NCBI GenBank assembly: GCA_902363675.1
Contig: CABJAV010000026.1
Coordinates: 1-37,429 of the forward strand
From: Lachnospiraceae bacterium
GTDB lineage: Bacteria; Bacillota; Clostridia; Lachnospirales; Lachnospiraceae
DNA: 37,429 nt
Direction of reading: 5' to 3'
The notes below the pieces were generated by a model, which saw only the letters and a program-made list of their open reading frames with translations, was not told the DNA's origin and ran no database searches. The stretch's first letter is position 1. Each line of letters opens with the position of its first letter. Of the stretch, positions 1 through 7,775 are shown one piece after another. The translations under genes were made by a program, and so were the position numbers.

Positions 1-93
1 CAGTATTTTGAAGAAGTTAACCGCGAGCCAGTAGTTTACCATTGGAAATATAAAATGGATGAAATCAGCGAAGCTGAAGCATCTTCAATTTAA
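1..93 (+). CDS. 3' end of an unrecognised gene
   Basis: The window opens inside a reading frame that runs 30 codons to TAA at 91-93 and ends in an acidic tail (SEAEASSI). Too little is present to name a family. The same frame stays open after the stop and runs into the next gene, so the two could be pieces brought together by a deletion. Position beside a DUF6040-like gene suggests a mobile-element gene (inference). Confidence 0.5.
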   Translation, partial: QYFEEVNREPVVYHWKYKMDEISEAEASSI

Positions 94-144
94 TATAGCA
101 GTTATTTATTATCCAATATACTAGAACAGAAAGAACAGCTTATC

Positions 145-1008
145 GTGGAACTGAAGACGCAGCTCAGCGAATCTCTGACCTTGAACGAGAAATTAAACAA
201 AGAGAACAGAGCCGGGAATATTCAAGCATTAAAGAACGACTTGAAGCTGGCAGACAGAGCATTGCGGATCGAGAAAGAGAAGTTGCGAAGCGCAAACGTC
301 ATGATAGAGGAATGTCAAGATAAAATATGCTATTTAACACAGGAACGGGATTATGCCCGGACACATCAGAAAATCGTAGAAATACCGGTAGAAAAGCCGG
401 TACTCTATGAAAAATGTGAAGCCTGTAACCGGACAGCCTATCAGAATGCAAAAGCAAAATACGAAACACAAAAAGAGCGACTTGCAGGACAGTATAAAGC
501 AAAAACGGTAATGTTCCAAACAACCTTGTTCCTTCTTGCATGGTATTCGTTGACAACCACTCTTTTTCAGGCAGTACAGTCAGATATGTTCCTTGTCGAT
601 TGTAAATCATTCTTCAATGATTTAGCATCATTCATACAAACCTTTGTCGGATGGACGATTGATGCCGGGCATTCTGCGGCACAGATTAGTACAAAAATTC
701 CAAATGCTTTTATAGCCGGAATGGTATATTGGTTATTGCTAATATTGATTGTAGGAATATGTATGGCAGGAACAGGGATGCTGGCGATACTGATAGAAAT
801 AAAGGTTATAGAATTATATAAGAAAAACTGTTGGGATGTTATTACTCTACTAATGATACTGACAAGTGTTGCTATTGTCATTTATTTTGGAGAATCAATC
901 AAAAAAGTACTGTCAGTAAATCTTCTATTGCTTTTCGTACTTTCGCAGGGCGCATATGTTGGAATTAGATGTTATCTTAAAGTTTGGTTAGAAAAAAGAC
1001 CATATTAG
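145..1008 (+). CDS. DUF6040-like coiled-coil membrane protein, 5' end probably lost
   Basis: The product has an N-terminal charged coiled coil (about residues 1-80), a CEAC pair near residues 91-94, and then four hydrophobic segments (about 125-147, 188-217, 230-250, 256-276), so it is probably an inner-membrane protein with a cytoplasmic coiled coil. It resembles DUF6040 proteins carried by integrative elements of Clostridia; its role is unknown. The only start is GTG at 145, which lacks a ribosome binding site, and the frame is open back to 94 with the same coiled-coil character (LEQKEQLIVELKTQ). This suggests that the true N-terminus was removed and that the gene is a remnant. The family name is from recognition only. 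Confidence 0.55.
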   Translation: MELKTQLSESLTLNEKLNKENRAGNIQALKNDLKLADRALRIEKEKLRSANVMIEECQDKICYLTQERDYARTHQKIVEIPVEKPVLYEKCEACNRTAYQNAKAKYETQKERLAGQYKAKTVMFQTTLFLLAWYSLTTTLFQAVQSDMFLVDCKSFFNDLASFIQTFVGWTIDAGHSAAQISTKIPNAFIAGMVYWLLLILIVGICMAGTGMLAILIEIKVIELYKKNCWDVITLLMILTSVAIVIYFGESIKKVLSVNLLLLFVLSQGAYVGIRCYLKVWLEKRPY

Positions 1009-1075
1009 TATTTTCAACTTACTGTATAGACAGTAAAATTACTCCATACCAGCCTAGTGAAAATTTACTGTATGA

Positions 1076-1189
1076 AAAGAAGTATTACAGAGAAAAAAGG
1101 CTGTAAAAACAGGAACAGCCAGCCCGAAAGAATTTACGGACTGGCTGTATCAGCAGAGTAATGTAATTGTGGAGCTGACCGAGATATGA
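1076..1189 (+). pseudogene. Short coding scrap, probable gene remnant
   Basis: From just after a stop at 1073 a frame runs to TGA at 1187-1189 and encodes a peptide containing SPKEFTDWLYQQSNVIVELT, which has the composition of a real protein C-terminus. There is no start codon or ribosome binding site. I do not recognise the family. It overlaps the hairpin at 1115-1148, and it fits the decayed mobile-element context. Chance coding is possible. Confidence 0.25.
1115..1148 (-). terminator. Probable terminator of the ABC permease gene
   Basis: An 8-bp perfect stem (ACAGCCAG at 1115-1122 with CTGGCTGT at 1141-1148) is followed on the minus strand by TCCTGTTTTTAC. It lies about 55 bp past the stop of the leftward permease gene. 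The T-run starts a few bases off the stem, so strength is uncertain. Confidence 0.4.
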
Positions 1190-1203
1190 AAAGCTTTCTA
1201 TCA

Positions 1204-3531
1204 TCAATTTCGCATTATTGCAATAACAGATTGCTTCTTCCATGAATGAATAAGCAATATTGTCATCAAACTTTCAAGCATAAACATAGCAACAGCAAAA
1301 AGAGTAAAAGCAACAACCGGAAATACAAATCCCGTAGACATGCCTGCATTTTTCAAAAATATACCGATTGCATATCCGCCGGGGATTCCAACAACAGCAG
1401 TTATAAGCAATGCAATCAAAGTAGTAAAAAGACCTTCCATCATAAATGCTTGCTTCAACTGCTTATTTGTCATACCAATAGATTTTAGTGTGCCCATTTC
1501 CTGTTTCTGTGATAAAAGATTTGTCACAGTAAGATTGATTTGATTGATGACCGCAAATATCCACAAGATGGCTGCAATCGCATAAGCTAATGTAAAACCT
1601 GCACGATTGTCTGATTGGTGTTCTACAATAAAATCTTGAAGGGTTTGTAAGCGAACATCCCTATTGTCAGAAACGAGTAATTTGAGTTCTTGCTCGATTA
1701 TCTCCTGATATTCAGCTTCTGCTTGTATTTCGATTGCGTATGTACAGTCATAACCTGCAAGTTCTTTGAGCATATTTTCCGGCATTCTGAAAATATAGCC
1801 ACCCATTCCATCATTGCTGGAAGTGATTGCACCAATTTTGAATGCTTTTGTTATTGTTTTACCACTATGATTTTTGAAATTAAAGGTCACAGTATCCCCA
1901 ATTTGAGGTTTCCAATGGTAAACATCATAAATACGTTCGGGATCACTTACAACTAATTCTGTATCATCAGTAATATTTCCAGACAAAACCGCTGCATTTA
2001 GCGACGCCAAATCCTTTTCATTATAGCCGAGCATCAAGGTGCTATCTGAAATATCATTGTCTGTTGAGAAATCAACTGGTACGGTAGCATAAGTAAATAT
2101 ATTGCTAACTCCCTCTATATCTCCAACACGCTTTACATAATCAGAAAAATATTCTTTCTGCAAGAGAGCATCCAAATTTTCACTTTCGTTTTCTAAATCA
2201 ATGCTGATTTTGAAATCTCCGTACTTCATATCCCAATAACGAGCCATACTCTCGGCATTAAAAGAACTCTGATAACTTGCTGCAAGGAAAAATATAACTC
2301 CGCACAGTCCCAATGATAAAATGGTCAATAGAGATTTTTTTCTGTTTCTGGAAAAGCTGATTTTCGCTAAATATACAGGCGTAATACGATGTCTTTTGTG
2401 AGTGCGGTAATTTACAATTCCCACTGGATTTTTCAGGGCGGAAATTGGAGAAGTATTCGCTGCAATTTTTGCTGGTTTACGAACACTAATATAAACAAGC
2501 AGTATTCCAAAAAGGCATGCGCCACATAGAGAAACAATAAATGCAAATACTGACCAGCCTTTTGATTGCAGACAATAGCTGATGATCGTTCCCATGATAC
2601 TACCAATTAAAATCCCCGGAACTGCAAGCATATAACCCTGTTTAAGAACTATTTTATAAATTTGCTTTTTACTTGCCCCTATTGTCCGAAGCTGTCCGAA
2701 CTCAGCAACTTTTTGTCCAACCGAAATATAGAAAATGCTGTAAATTACAAGTGCGGCAGCTAAAAACAAAATGGCAGCAACTACACCATATACCGCATAA
2801 TTACTGAAGGACAAAGTTGTATTTACATAATCATAGTAACTGCTGACTGTCCAATTATTCAGTCCAGTCTCCTCTGAAATTTGAGATAATATTTCTGTTG
2901 CTTCGTCTTTTGTAAGGGTATCTGCATTTTCAAGCCAAACATATCCATTAAGCAGGTTATTTCCACGTAATTCCCGGCATTTTTCAAGTGAAACAAAAAC
3001 AGGATAAGCGGTAGAAGTTTTATCATGATAAATACCAACAATAGTATAATTCTTCAAAGTACCATCCAGATTCAACTGAACTATGGCGTTGATTTCCGGA
3101 GACTTATTTTCACTGGCAAAAAAGGCATCTGTAACAGCAATTTCACTTGCTTTCTCTGGATATTTTCCGTCAAAGGCAGGAATCAAACTAAGCATGTCAT
3201 CATCATAATAAATCAGAGACAGTTCTTTAGAATTTTCTTTCACTGTTTTGATATTACAGGAAAGTCCTACACTTTTTACTTCTTCGTTTGCTAACAACTT
3301 TTCTTTACTGTCCTGCGTAATGTCAAAGAAAATCCCTTGATGTAATCCTTCGATTTCTTTCTGATTTTGATAAATGATATTTTGCACTGTGAGCAACGAC
3401 ATCATTATCATAGCAACGGCTACAATAATTGCCGAAAGGCAAAATAAGTTTTTCTTCTTATCAAAACGCACACTTTTTCGTGCTAATTTTTTAATTACTG
3501 CACTGGTATCATTTTCAAAAGGATAATTCAT
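1204..3531 (-). CDS. ABC transporter permease, FtsX family (large, duplicated)
   Basis: This 775-residue membrane protein is the permease partner of the ATPase gene just upstream (14-bp gap). It shows the duplicated FtsX layout: an N-terminal membrane segment (about 26-50), a large external domain, three membrane segments around 245-350, a second anchor near 400-420, a second external domain, and three final membrane segments in the last 120 residues. The sequence RTIGASKKQIYKIVLKQG and the later LKSIGMTNKQLKQAFMMEG are the two cytoplasmic coupling motifs. ATG at 3531 is chosen because AGGAGG sits 8 bp before it; the GTG at 3540 would overlap that site. Linkage to a two-component system suggests export of, or resistance to, a membrane-active compound (inference). 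It is larger than BceB-type permeases. Confidence 0.88.
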   Translation of the reverse strand: MNYPFENDTSAVIKKLARKSVRFDKKKNLFCLSAIIVAVAMIMMSLLTVQNIIYQNQKEIEGLHQGIFFDITQDSKEKLLANEEVKSVGLSCNIKTVKENSKELSLIYYDDDMLSLIPAFDGKYPEKASEIAVTDAFFASENKSPEINAIVQLNLDGTLKNYTIVGIYHDKTSTAYPVFVSLEKCRELRGNNLLNGYVWLENADTLTKDEATEILSQISEETGLNNWTVSSYYDYVNTTLSFSNYAVYGVVAAILFLAAALVIYSIFYISVGQKVAEFGQLRTIGASKKQIYKIVLKQGYMLAVPGILIGSIMGTIISYCLQSKGWSVFAFIVSLCGACLFGILLVYISVRKPAKIAANTSPISALKNPVGIVNYRTHKRHRITPVYLAKISFSRNRKKSLLTILSLGLCGVIFFLAASYQSSFNAESMARYWDMKYGDFKISIDLENESENLDALLQKEYFSDYVKRVGDIEGVSNIFTYATVPVDFSTDNDISDSTLMLGYNEKDLASLNAAVLSGNITDDTELVVSDPERIYDVYHWKPQIGDTVTFNFKNHSGKTITKAFKIGAITSSNDGMGGYIFRMPENMLKELAGYDCTYAIEIQAEAEYQEIIEQELKLLVSDNRDVRLQTLQDFIVEHQSDNRAGFTLAYAIAAILWIFAVINQINLTVTNLLSQKQEMGTLKSIGMTNKQLKQAFMMEGLFTTLIALLITAVVGIPGGYAIGIFLKNAGMSTGFVFPVVAFTLFAVAMFMLESLMTILLIHSWKKQSVIAIMRN

Positions 3532-3545
3532 AATTCCCACCTCCT

Positions 3546-4211
3546 TTAGCCAACAATTTTACCATCTTCAATCCGTACAATGCGGTCTGCGAGTTGAGCG
3601 ATCTCGTTGTTGTGAGTAATCATTACAATGGTCTGATTAAATTCTCCGCTGGTATGCTTCAAAAGCCCTAACACATCTGCACTGGTCTTGCTATCAAGAT
3701 TTCCGGTCGGTTCATCAGCAAGGATAATCGCAGGCTTCGTAATTAAAGCTCGTGCAATCGCTACACGTTGCTGTTGACCGCCTGAAAGATTGTTCGGCAT
3801 ATTTTCCAGTTTATCTTCTAAAGCCAACATATACACAACTTCGTCCATAAATTTCTGGTCTACTGTATCGCCATCCAGTTCCACAGGCAGGACGATATTT
3901 TCATATACATTCAAAATCGGAACCAGATTATAATTTTGGAAGATAAATCCGATGTTACGACGGCGGAAAATTGTCAATTCATCATCATTCTTTTTTGCGA
4001 GTTCTTCTCCCCGTACAATCACGCTGCCGGAAGTGGGGGTATCAAGTCCTCCCATCATGTGAAGCAATGTAGACTTACCGCTGCCGGAAGTTCCAACTAC
4101 GGCAACAAATTCTCCCTGTTCCACAGTAAAATTTACACCATTAAGGGCACGAGTAATATTTGGTTCTGTGCCGTAATACTTCTTTAAGTCGATTGTTTGT
4201 AAAATGCTCAT
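3546..4211 (-). CDS. ABC transporter ATP-binding protein (MacB/LolD type)
   Basis: The 221-residue nucleotide-binding protein powers the FtsX-type permease encoded next. Walker A is GTSGSGKST at residues 40-48, the signature is [15 protein letters not shown], and Walker B is [12 protein letters not shown], the usual form for MacB/LolD/BceA-type ATPases. ATG at 4211 is preferred, with AGGAG 9 bp upstream; the in-frame TTG at 4217 is only 3 bp from that site. The gene follows the histidine kinase gene after a 151-bp gap containing its own promoter and operator-like repeats, so it is probably the target of that two-component system. Confidence 0.92.
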   Translation of the reverse strand: MSILQTIDLKKYYGTEPNITRALNGVNFTVEQGEFVAVVGTSGSGKSTLLHMMGGLDTPTSGSVIVRGEELAKKNDDELTIFRRRNIGFIFQNYNLVPILNVYENIVLPVELDGDTVDQKFMDEVVYMLALEDKLENMPNNLSGGQQQRVAIARALITKPAIILADEPTGNLDSKTSADVLGLLKHTSGEFNQTIVMITHNNEIAQLADRIVRIEDGKIVG

Positions 4212-4254
4212 ATTCAAATGCTCCTTTCAAGGCTTTCTATCTGTTGATAAAGCC

Positions 4255-4347
4255 ATTGTAAACCACAAATGTTACACAAATGTCCGAGATAGAAAAAATT
4301 TTTATCGAAAATCAGAGTGAAATGTTACAACGCTCGGACATTTCAAA
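4255..4347 (-). promoter_or_regulatory. Promoter and response-regulator-like operators for the ABC genes
   Basis: On the minus strand a TACAAT -10 lies at 4260-4255. The region where -35 should be is covered by a perfect 9-bp direct repeat, CACAAATGT on the plus strand at 4264-4272 and 4275-4283, centred 11 bp apart. One-helical-turn direct repeats at a weak -35 are typical of OmpR/PhoB-type activator sites. Further up, GAAATGT and ACATTTC form a 7-bp inverted repeat (4344-4338 and 4325-4319). The block AATGTCCGAG next to GTTACA recurs in front of the response regulator gene. Confidence 0.55.
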
Positions 4348-4362
4348 AAAAGTGGTTATATC

Positions 4363-5394
4363 TTACCTTACAGGAAGCATAATAGAAAATTCTGAGCCTT
4401 GCCTCAGCTCTGAAACAACCTTGATATAGCCCCCTTGCCTTGTTACAATCTCACGAGCCAAATACAAACCTATTCCCACACCCTGTTGATCGTGTACTTC
4501 TTCCTCACGATAGAAGCGCCGGAAGATGGCAGCCTGATTGCTTTCTGAAATGCCCTTGCCGGTGTCGGTCACTTTGACCTCTACGTACATTTCCCACTGA
4601 ACCACTGATACAGAAATCTTTCCACCTGACGGAGTGTATTTTACTGCATTGTCCAGCAGATTGAAAAGGGCTTCGCTTGTCCACTTGCTGTCATGGGAGA
4701 TTATCAAATTTTCCGGGCAATCCACGGATACAGCAATTTCTTTTTTCTCTGCGGCATATACAATACTGCTCATGGCTTGTGCAAGCGTATGGAATAAGCT
4801 GCTGTCTTTCTTTTCTAATCGTATTGCTCCGGTTTCCAACCGGGACGTTTTAACCAGTGCTTGGAACAGAAAATCCAGTTTATCAGTCTGACTACGTATG
4901 CCTTGTAAAAAGTCCATCCGTTCTTCTTCTGAAACAGGCTTTGTTAAAAGTGTGTCCGTTACCATTTGCAAATTGCTGACAGGCGTTTTAACTTGATGTG
5001 AAATATCAGAAATCAGCATTTGAAGCTCCTGTCGTTCCATGTCTACCTTGTGCCGGTTTTTCTGCATAATCTCATACAACCGAATTAAGCGGTGGTTGAT
5101 ACGGGCAAAAAGAGTTTCACTATCATTTGACTTTTGTAATTCCTCGTTTCCATCAATCATGTTGTCCAGCGTCCGGCACAAATTAGAAGTAAAATGAGAA
5201 AGGCGTTTTCCAAAAATCAGCACCAATAGCCAAATCCAGAAAAACGCACAGAGTGTCAATGTTCCACCCACTATAAAAATTCGTATATCCTGCATTATAC
5301 CGCCGAAAATACCGGTAATTACCAGCATAGAGAAAACCATGCCAGCACTAACCAGTCTACAAATTTTCTTAGCAGAAAGGTTATTCAGATTCAT
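4363..5394 (-). CDS. Sensor histidine kinase
   Basis: The 343-residue kinase has two membrane segments (about 12-34 and 38-62) joined by a very short external loop, the layout of intramembrane-sensing kinases that work with ABC transporters. The dimerisation motif SDISHQVKTP gives His133 as phosphorylation site. The ATPase domain has an N box (LFNLLDNAVKYTP), G1 (VTDTGKGIS) and G2 (GVGIGLYLA). ATG at 5394 overlaps the response regulator stop by 4 bp (ATGA), with GGAGG 9 bp upstream, so the two are translationally coupled. The signal is unknown; antimicrobial peptide or transporter flux is a plausible guess. Confidence 0.9.
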   Translation of the reverse strand: MNLNNLSAKKICRLVSAGMVFSMLVITGIFGGIMQDIRIFIVGGTLTLCAFFWIWLLVLIFGKRLSHFTSNLCRTLDNMIDGNEELQKSNDSETLFARINHRLIRLYEIMQKNRHKVDMERQELQMLISDISHQVKTPVSNLQMVTDTLLTKPVSEEERMDFLQGIRSQTDKLDFLFQALVKTSRLETGAIRLEKKDSSLFHTLAQAMSSIVYAAEKKEIAVSVDCPENLIISHDSKWTSEALFNLLDNAVKYTPSGGKISVSVVQWEMYVEVKVTDTGKGISESNQAAIFRRFYREEEVHDQQGVGIGLYLAREIVTRQGGYIKVVSELRQGSEFSIMLPVR

Positions 5395-6080
5395 TTCTTT
5401 TCGCCTCCTGTCCATTGATACCCCATACCATAAACCGTTTTGATATATGTGTCGCCATCCGCTTCAATCTTACTGCGAATACGGCTGATAGAAGTAGTAA
5501 GGGTATGTTCATCTACATATTTTTCATCAACATCCCACAGTTTTTCTAAAAATTGTTGGCGAGTAAGTACCTGCTTCGGATTTTTAAGAAATAGGTTCAA
5601 CATTTTATATTCCATCGCAGAAAGTGCTAATGGTTTCCCGTTCAAACTTGCAAATTGTTCCGAAAAATCCAGAAACAAGCTACCATCCTCGTAAATATCC
5701 TTAGCTGGTTTGTGATGCTCCAACATAGCGAACATGGCTTTGATTTTTCGCTGCAAAGCACTAATCGAAAAAGGTTTCGTGATATAATCCACTGCACCAG
5801 CTTCATATCCCCGTATCTGATTGCTTTCCTGATCGTTGGCAGTTAGAAATATAACTACTGTATCAGGATGCTCTGGCTTGATAAGACGGCATAGGTCATA
5901 ACCATTTCCGTCTGGTAAATTTATATCCAGCAATACCAAATCAAAAATGTTTGTTTTTAATGATTCAGCGGCTGTCCTTGCATTCAGAACAGAAGTTATT
6001 GTGTAACCGTCCAATTCCAAATTATAAGTAAGCGTTTTATTCAAAAGATTATCATCTTCGACAATTAAAATATGCTTCAT
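5391..6080 (-). CDS. OmpR/PhoB-family response regulator
   Basis: The 229-residue protein has a receiver domain with acidic residues at 9-10, phosphoacceptor Asp52 in LVLLDINLPDG and a conserved Lys in ITKPFS, followed by a winged-helix domain ending KTVYGMGYQW. ATG at 6080 (MKHILIVEDD) is the start; AGGAAG lies upstream. The gene leads the regulator-kinase pair and is followed by the ABC genes. The same sequence block occurs before this gene and before the ABC genes, suggesting autoregulation plus control of the exporter (inference). Confidence 0.92.
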   Translation of the reverse strand: MKHILIVEDDNLLNKTLTYNLELDGYTITSVLNARTAAESLKTNIFDLVLLDINLPDGNGYDLCRLIKPEHPDTVVIFLTANDQESNQIRGYEAGAVDYITKPFSISALQRKIKAMFAMLEHHKPAKDIYEDGSLFLDFSEQFASLNGKPLALSAMEYKMLNLFLKNPKQVLTRQQFLEKLWDVDEKYVDEHTLTTSISRIRSKIEADGDTYIKTVYGMGYQWTGGEKK

Positions 6081-6108
6081 ATTATCACTTCCTTTTCTTT
6101 TTGCAGAT

Positions 6109-6147
6109 AGTATAACAGGCAAATGTCCGAGAATTGTTACAAGGACA
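6109..6147 (-). promoter_or_regulatory. Promoter with operator-like block for the regulator-kinase genes
   Basis: On the minus strand a TATACT -10 lies at 6114-6109 with no good -35 at the usual distance. Instead the sequence TTGTAACAATTCTCGGACAT (6142-6123) sits there, sharing CTCGGACATTT and TTGTAACA with the region before the ABC genes. This fits activator-dependent autoregulation. Confidence 0.45.
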
Positions 6148-6192
6148 AATATATTTTTCATTTTACAGCTTTTTTCTGTGTACTGCAATTTT

Positions 6193-6237
6193 ATAAAAGA
6201 AAGGACAGCAGTGTCAAATTGCTGTCCTTTCTTTTAT
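6193..6237. terminator. Perfect 18-bp hairpin, probable bidirectional terminator
   Basis: The arms at 6193-6210 and 6220-6237 are perfectly complementary over 18 bp with a 9-base loop. The outer part is A-rich on one side and T-rich on the other, so either strand ends in a T-run. It separates the DUF6061-like gene from the response regulator gene, both leftward, and would stop read-through into the regulator. Confidence 0.6.
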
Positions 6238-6329
6238 CATAGCTGGTAGTGTATAAGCGTGGGTTCATCATATCGGGTGTGGTATCTTTAACTACAGGAA
6301 ACTCCCTACAACACTATCTCACTTCTTGC

Positions 6330-6569
6330 TTAATAAAGTTCTAATGAATCTTCTGTATCCACCCACATCTGTAAATTGCCATCAAGATATAATCTTGCAT
6401 ATTCCAAAGGCTCATCCACAGCCAATGAAGTAAGCGCACATTCTGATCCATATGTGGTTTTTAAATTTTTTTCAGCTTCCCAGCAATCAATGCGAAGCAT
6501 ATATCCAGCACTTGTGTAAACATCAATACTATCGTGGTTTATATTATATTCTGCATAAATTGTTCTCAT
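6330..6569 (-). CDS. Small DUF6061-like protein
   Basis: The 79-residue acidic protein starts MRTIYAEYNI and has the short alternating pattern (a β-rich start, then a helix containing ALTSLAVDEPLEYARLYLDG) that I associate with DUF6061 proteins of clostridial mobile elements. The function is unknown. GGAGAT lies about 9 bp before the ATG. No cysteines, membrane segment or signal are present beyond one Cys in each half. Family assignment is by eye. Confidence 0.6.
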   Translation of the reverse strand: MRTIYAEYNINHDSIDVYTSAGYMLRIDCWEAEKNLKTTYGSECALTSLAVDEPLEYARLYLDGNLQMWVDTEDSLELY

Positions 6570-6869
6570 CGTATCTTATCTCCATTTTCTTTTGATAATC
6601 AGTTACAGAGTTAAATATCGAAAACATTTCAATCAGTTCACCATGTCGTTATTGTTATATGTTATATTGTGTTATGAAATTTTCTTTCCCTTAATTTTTC
6701 CCATATTAAGGTTCATGAAAAGCAATGGGAAAATGTAACACAAGGGAAAGAGTAAGGGAAAGTTCACTTGCTACAAACTTAGTATTTTCAAGGGTTTGCG
6801 AAGAATTTGATAATCAAATATAACAGTTATTAAATTTCCTAAAATATGTGAAATATCAACTGGGATTTA
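6570..6869. other. Gene-free, AT-rich spacer with nested inverted repeats
   Basis: I see no gene in this 300-bp spacer. Its notable content is the pair of nested inverted repeats at 6684-6762, given separately. The rest is AT-rich and presumably carries the promoter of the DUF6061-like gene. Confidence 0.6.
6684..6762. repeat. Nested inverted repeats
   Basis: CTTTCCCTTA at 6684-6693 is the reverse complement of TAAGGGAAAG at 6753-6762. Inside it TTTTCCCAT at 6696-6704 is the reverse complement of ATGGGAAAA at 6725-6733. Additional AGGGAAAG copies occur at 6743-6750. The arrangement could be a recombinase or replication-protein binding region of the mobile element or a regulatory site. Confidence 0.4.
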
Positions 6870-7082
6870 TTACTCCAAAATAACCGGAAGCATAATCATA
6901 ATAATTCCAAATAGGGCAAATAGAATACCACCTATTTTTGTTGTTTTCAAGTAAAGCTCAGATGGTTCATCTGCACGATAAGATTTCCATTCTTCTGTTA
7001 ATTTCCATATTAAGCCCGGCTTTAAGAAGATAAACATACCTAACGCAAAGATTATGATTCCACCACCAATAGACCACCACAT
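6870..7082 (-). CDS. Small two-span membrane protein, DUF6199-like
   Basis: The 70-residue protein has two membrane segments (about 2-21 and 47-67) separated by a charged stretch, WKLTEEWKSYRADEPSELYL, that fits DUF6199 membrane proteins. ATG at 7082 (MWWSIGG) is preferred: AGGAG lies 9 bp before it, while in-frame upstream starts overlap or precede that site. The function is unknown. It sits immediately next to the point where the jetB remnant begins, reading away from it. Confidence 0.62.
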   Translation of the reverse strand: MWWSIGGGIIIFALGMFIFLKPGLIWKLTEEWKSYRADEPSELYLKTTKIGGILFALFGIIMIMLPVILE

Positions 7083-7229
7083 ATTTACCATCTCCTTTAG
7101 CAAATTCCGATTTGTTGATTTGTTCGTAATCATATTTTATCATACAGACTTTAAGAAATCTATTCATTTTCACTTAATTTTCGGAATTTTAGGAATAGTA
7201 AGGGCTGCTGCCTGTCAAATTCTTGTGTG

Positions 7230-7775
7230 TTACTTTACCGCACATGAGCATTTGCACCGGGAATGTATCGCAGGGATGGATCGGAAGAAGATTTTGAGTA
7301 CCTGAAATATTATGGTCGACGTCTTACCGAAGACCTTGAACAGAATTTTGACTGCCATGTGCATATTCACAAAGGAAGTTCTTATGTGATGCTGCAGGAT
7401 GACTGCCGGATGGGAAATGCATTTCCGGGAAATAATGTACTATCCGATATTATCCTTTTGTGCCTGTCAGAAATCAGGACACGGATAGAACAAAAAGAAT
7501 GGAACGTACAAAAGGATGAGATTTGCATTGTGGACATGGTGTCTTTTGAACAGATGATACAGAGTGTCCGACAACAGCATGGACAGGGATTTTCCAAGAA
7601 TTACAGGGAGATGCCGGACAGTGAGTTTATCAGCACGGTAATGTCTGCCATGGAATTATGGATGTTTATAAAGCGGGACAGATCGGCACATCAGGTGGAA
7701 ATCTACCCGGCAGCCGGAAAGCTGCAGGGCCGGTATCCGAAGGATTTTACAGGAGGACAGAAAAATGGGCAGTAG
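7230..7775 (+). pseudogene. jetB: jetB remnant: C-terminal half of a TIGR02678 Wadjet subunit
   Basis: From 7263 a 170-codon frame encodes the C-terminal half of the TIGR02678 (DUF2398) subunit of type II Wadjet: matches to the expected pattern include the DFEYLKYYGRRLTEDLEQNF helix, HVHIHKG, SKNYREM and the ending GRYPKDF. Full family members are about 380 residues, so some 200 N-terminal residues are missing. In the same frame upstream, LLYRT, a TGA stop (7245-7247) and AFAPGMYRR keep the family spacing of YR and PxxY, so homology continues through the stop. No jetA is upstream. The end overlaps jetC by 11 bp, as in an intact operon. A shortened product from ATG 7263 cannot be excluded. Confidence 0.8.

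Noticed and set aside
6219..6330. A minus-strand frame reading EFPVVKDTTPDMMNPRLYTT and continuing through the 18-bp hairpin
   Set aside because: It looks protein-like, but it is only about 38 codons long with a stop two codons upstream, no start, and an end made of the terminator stem; at most a remnant.
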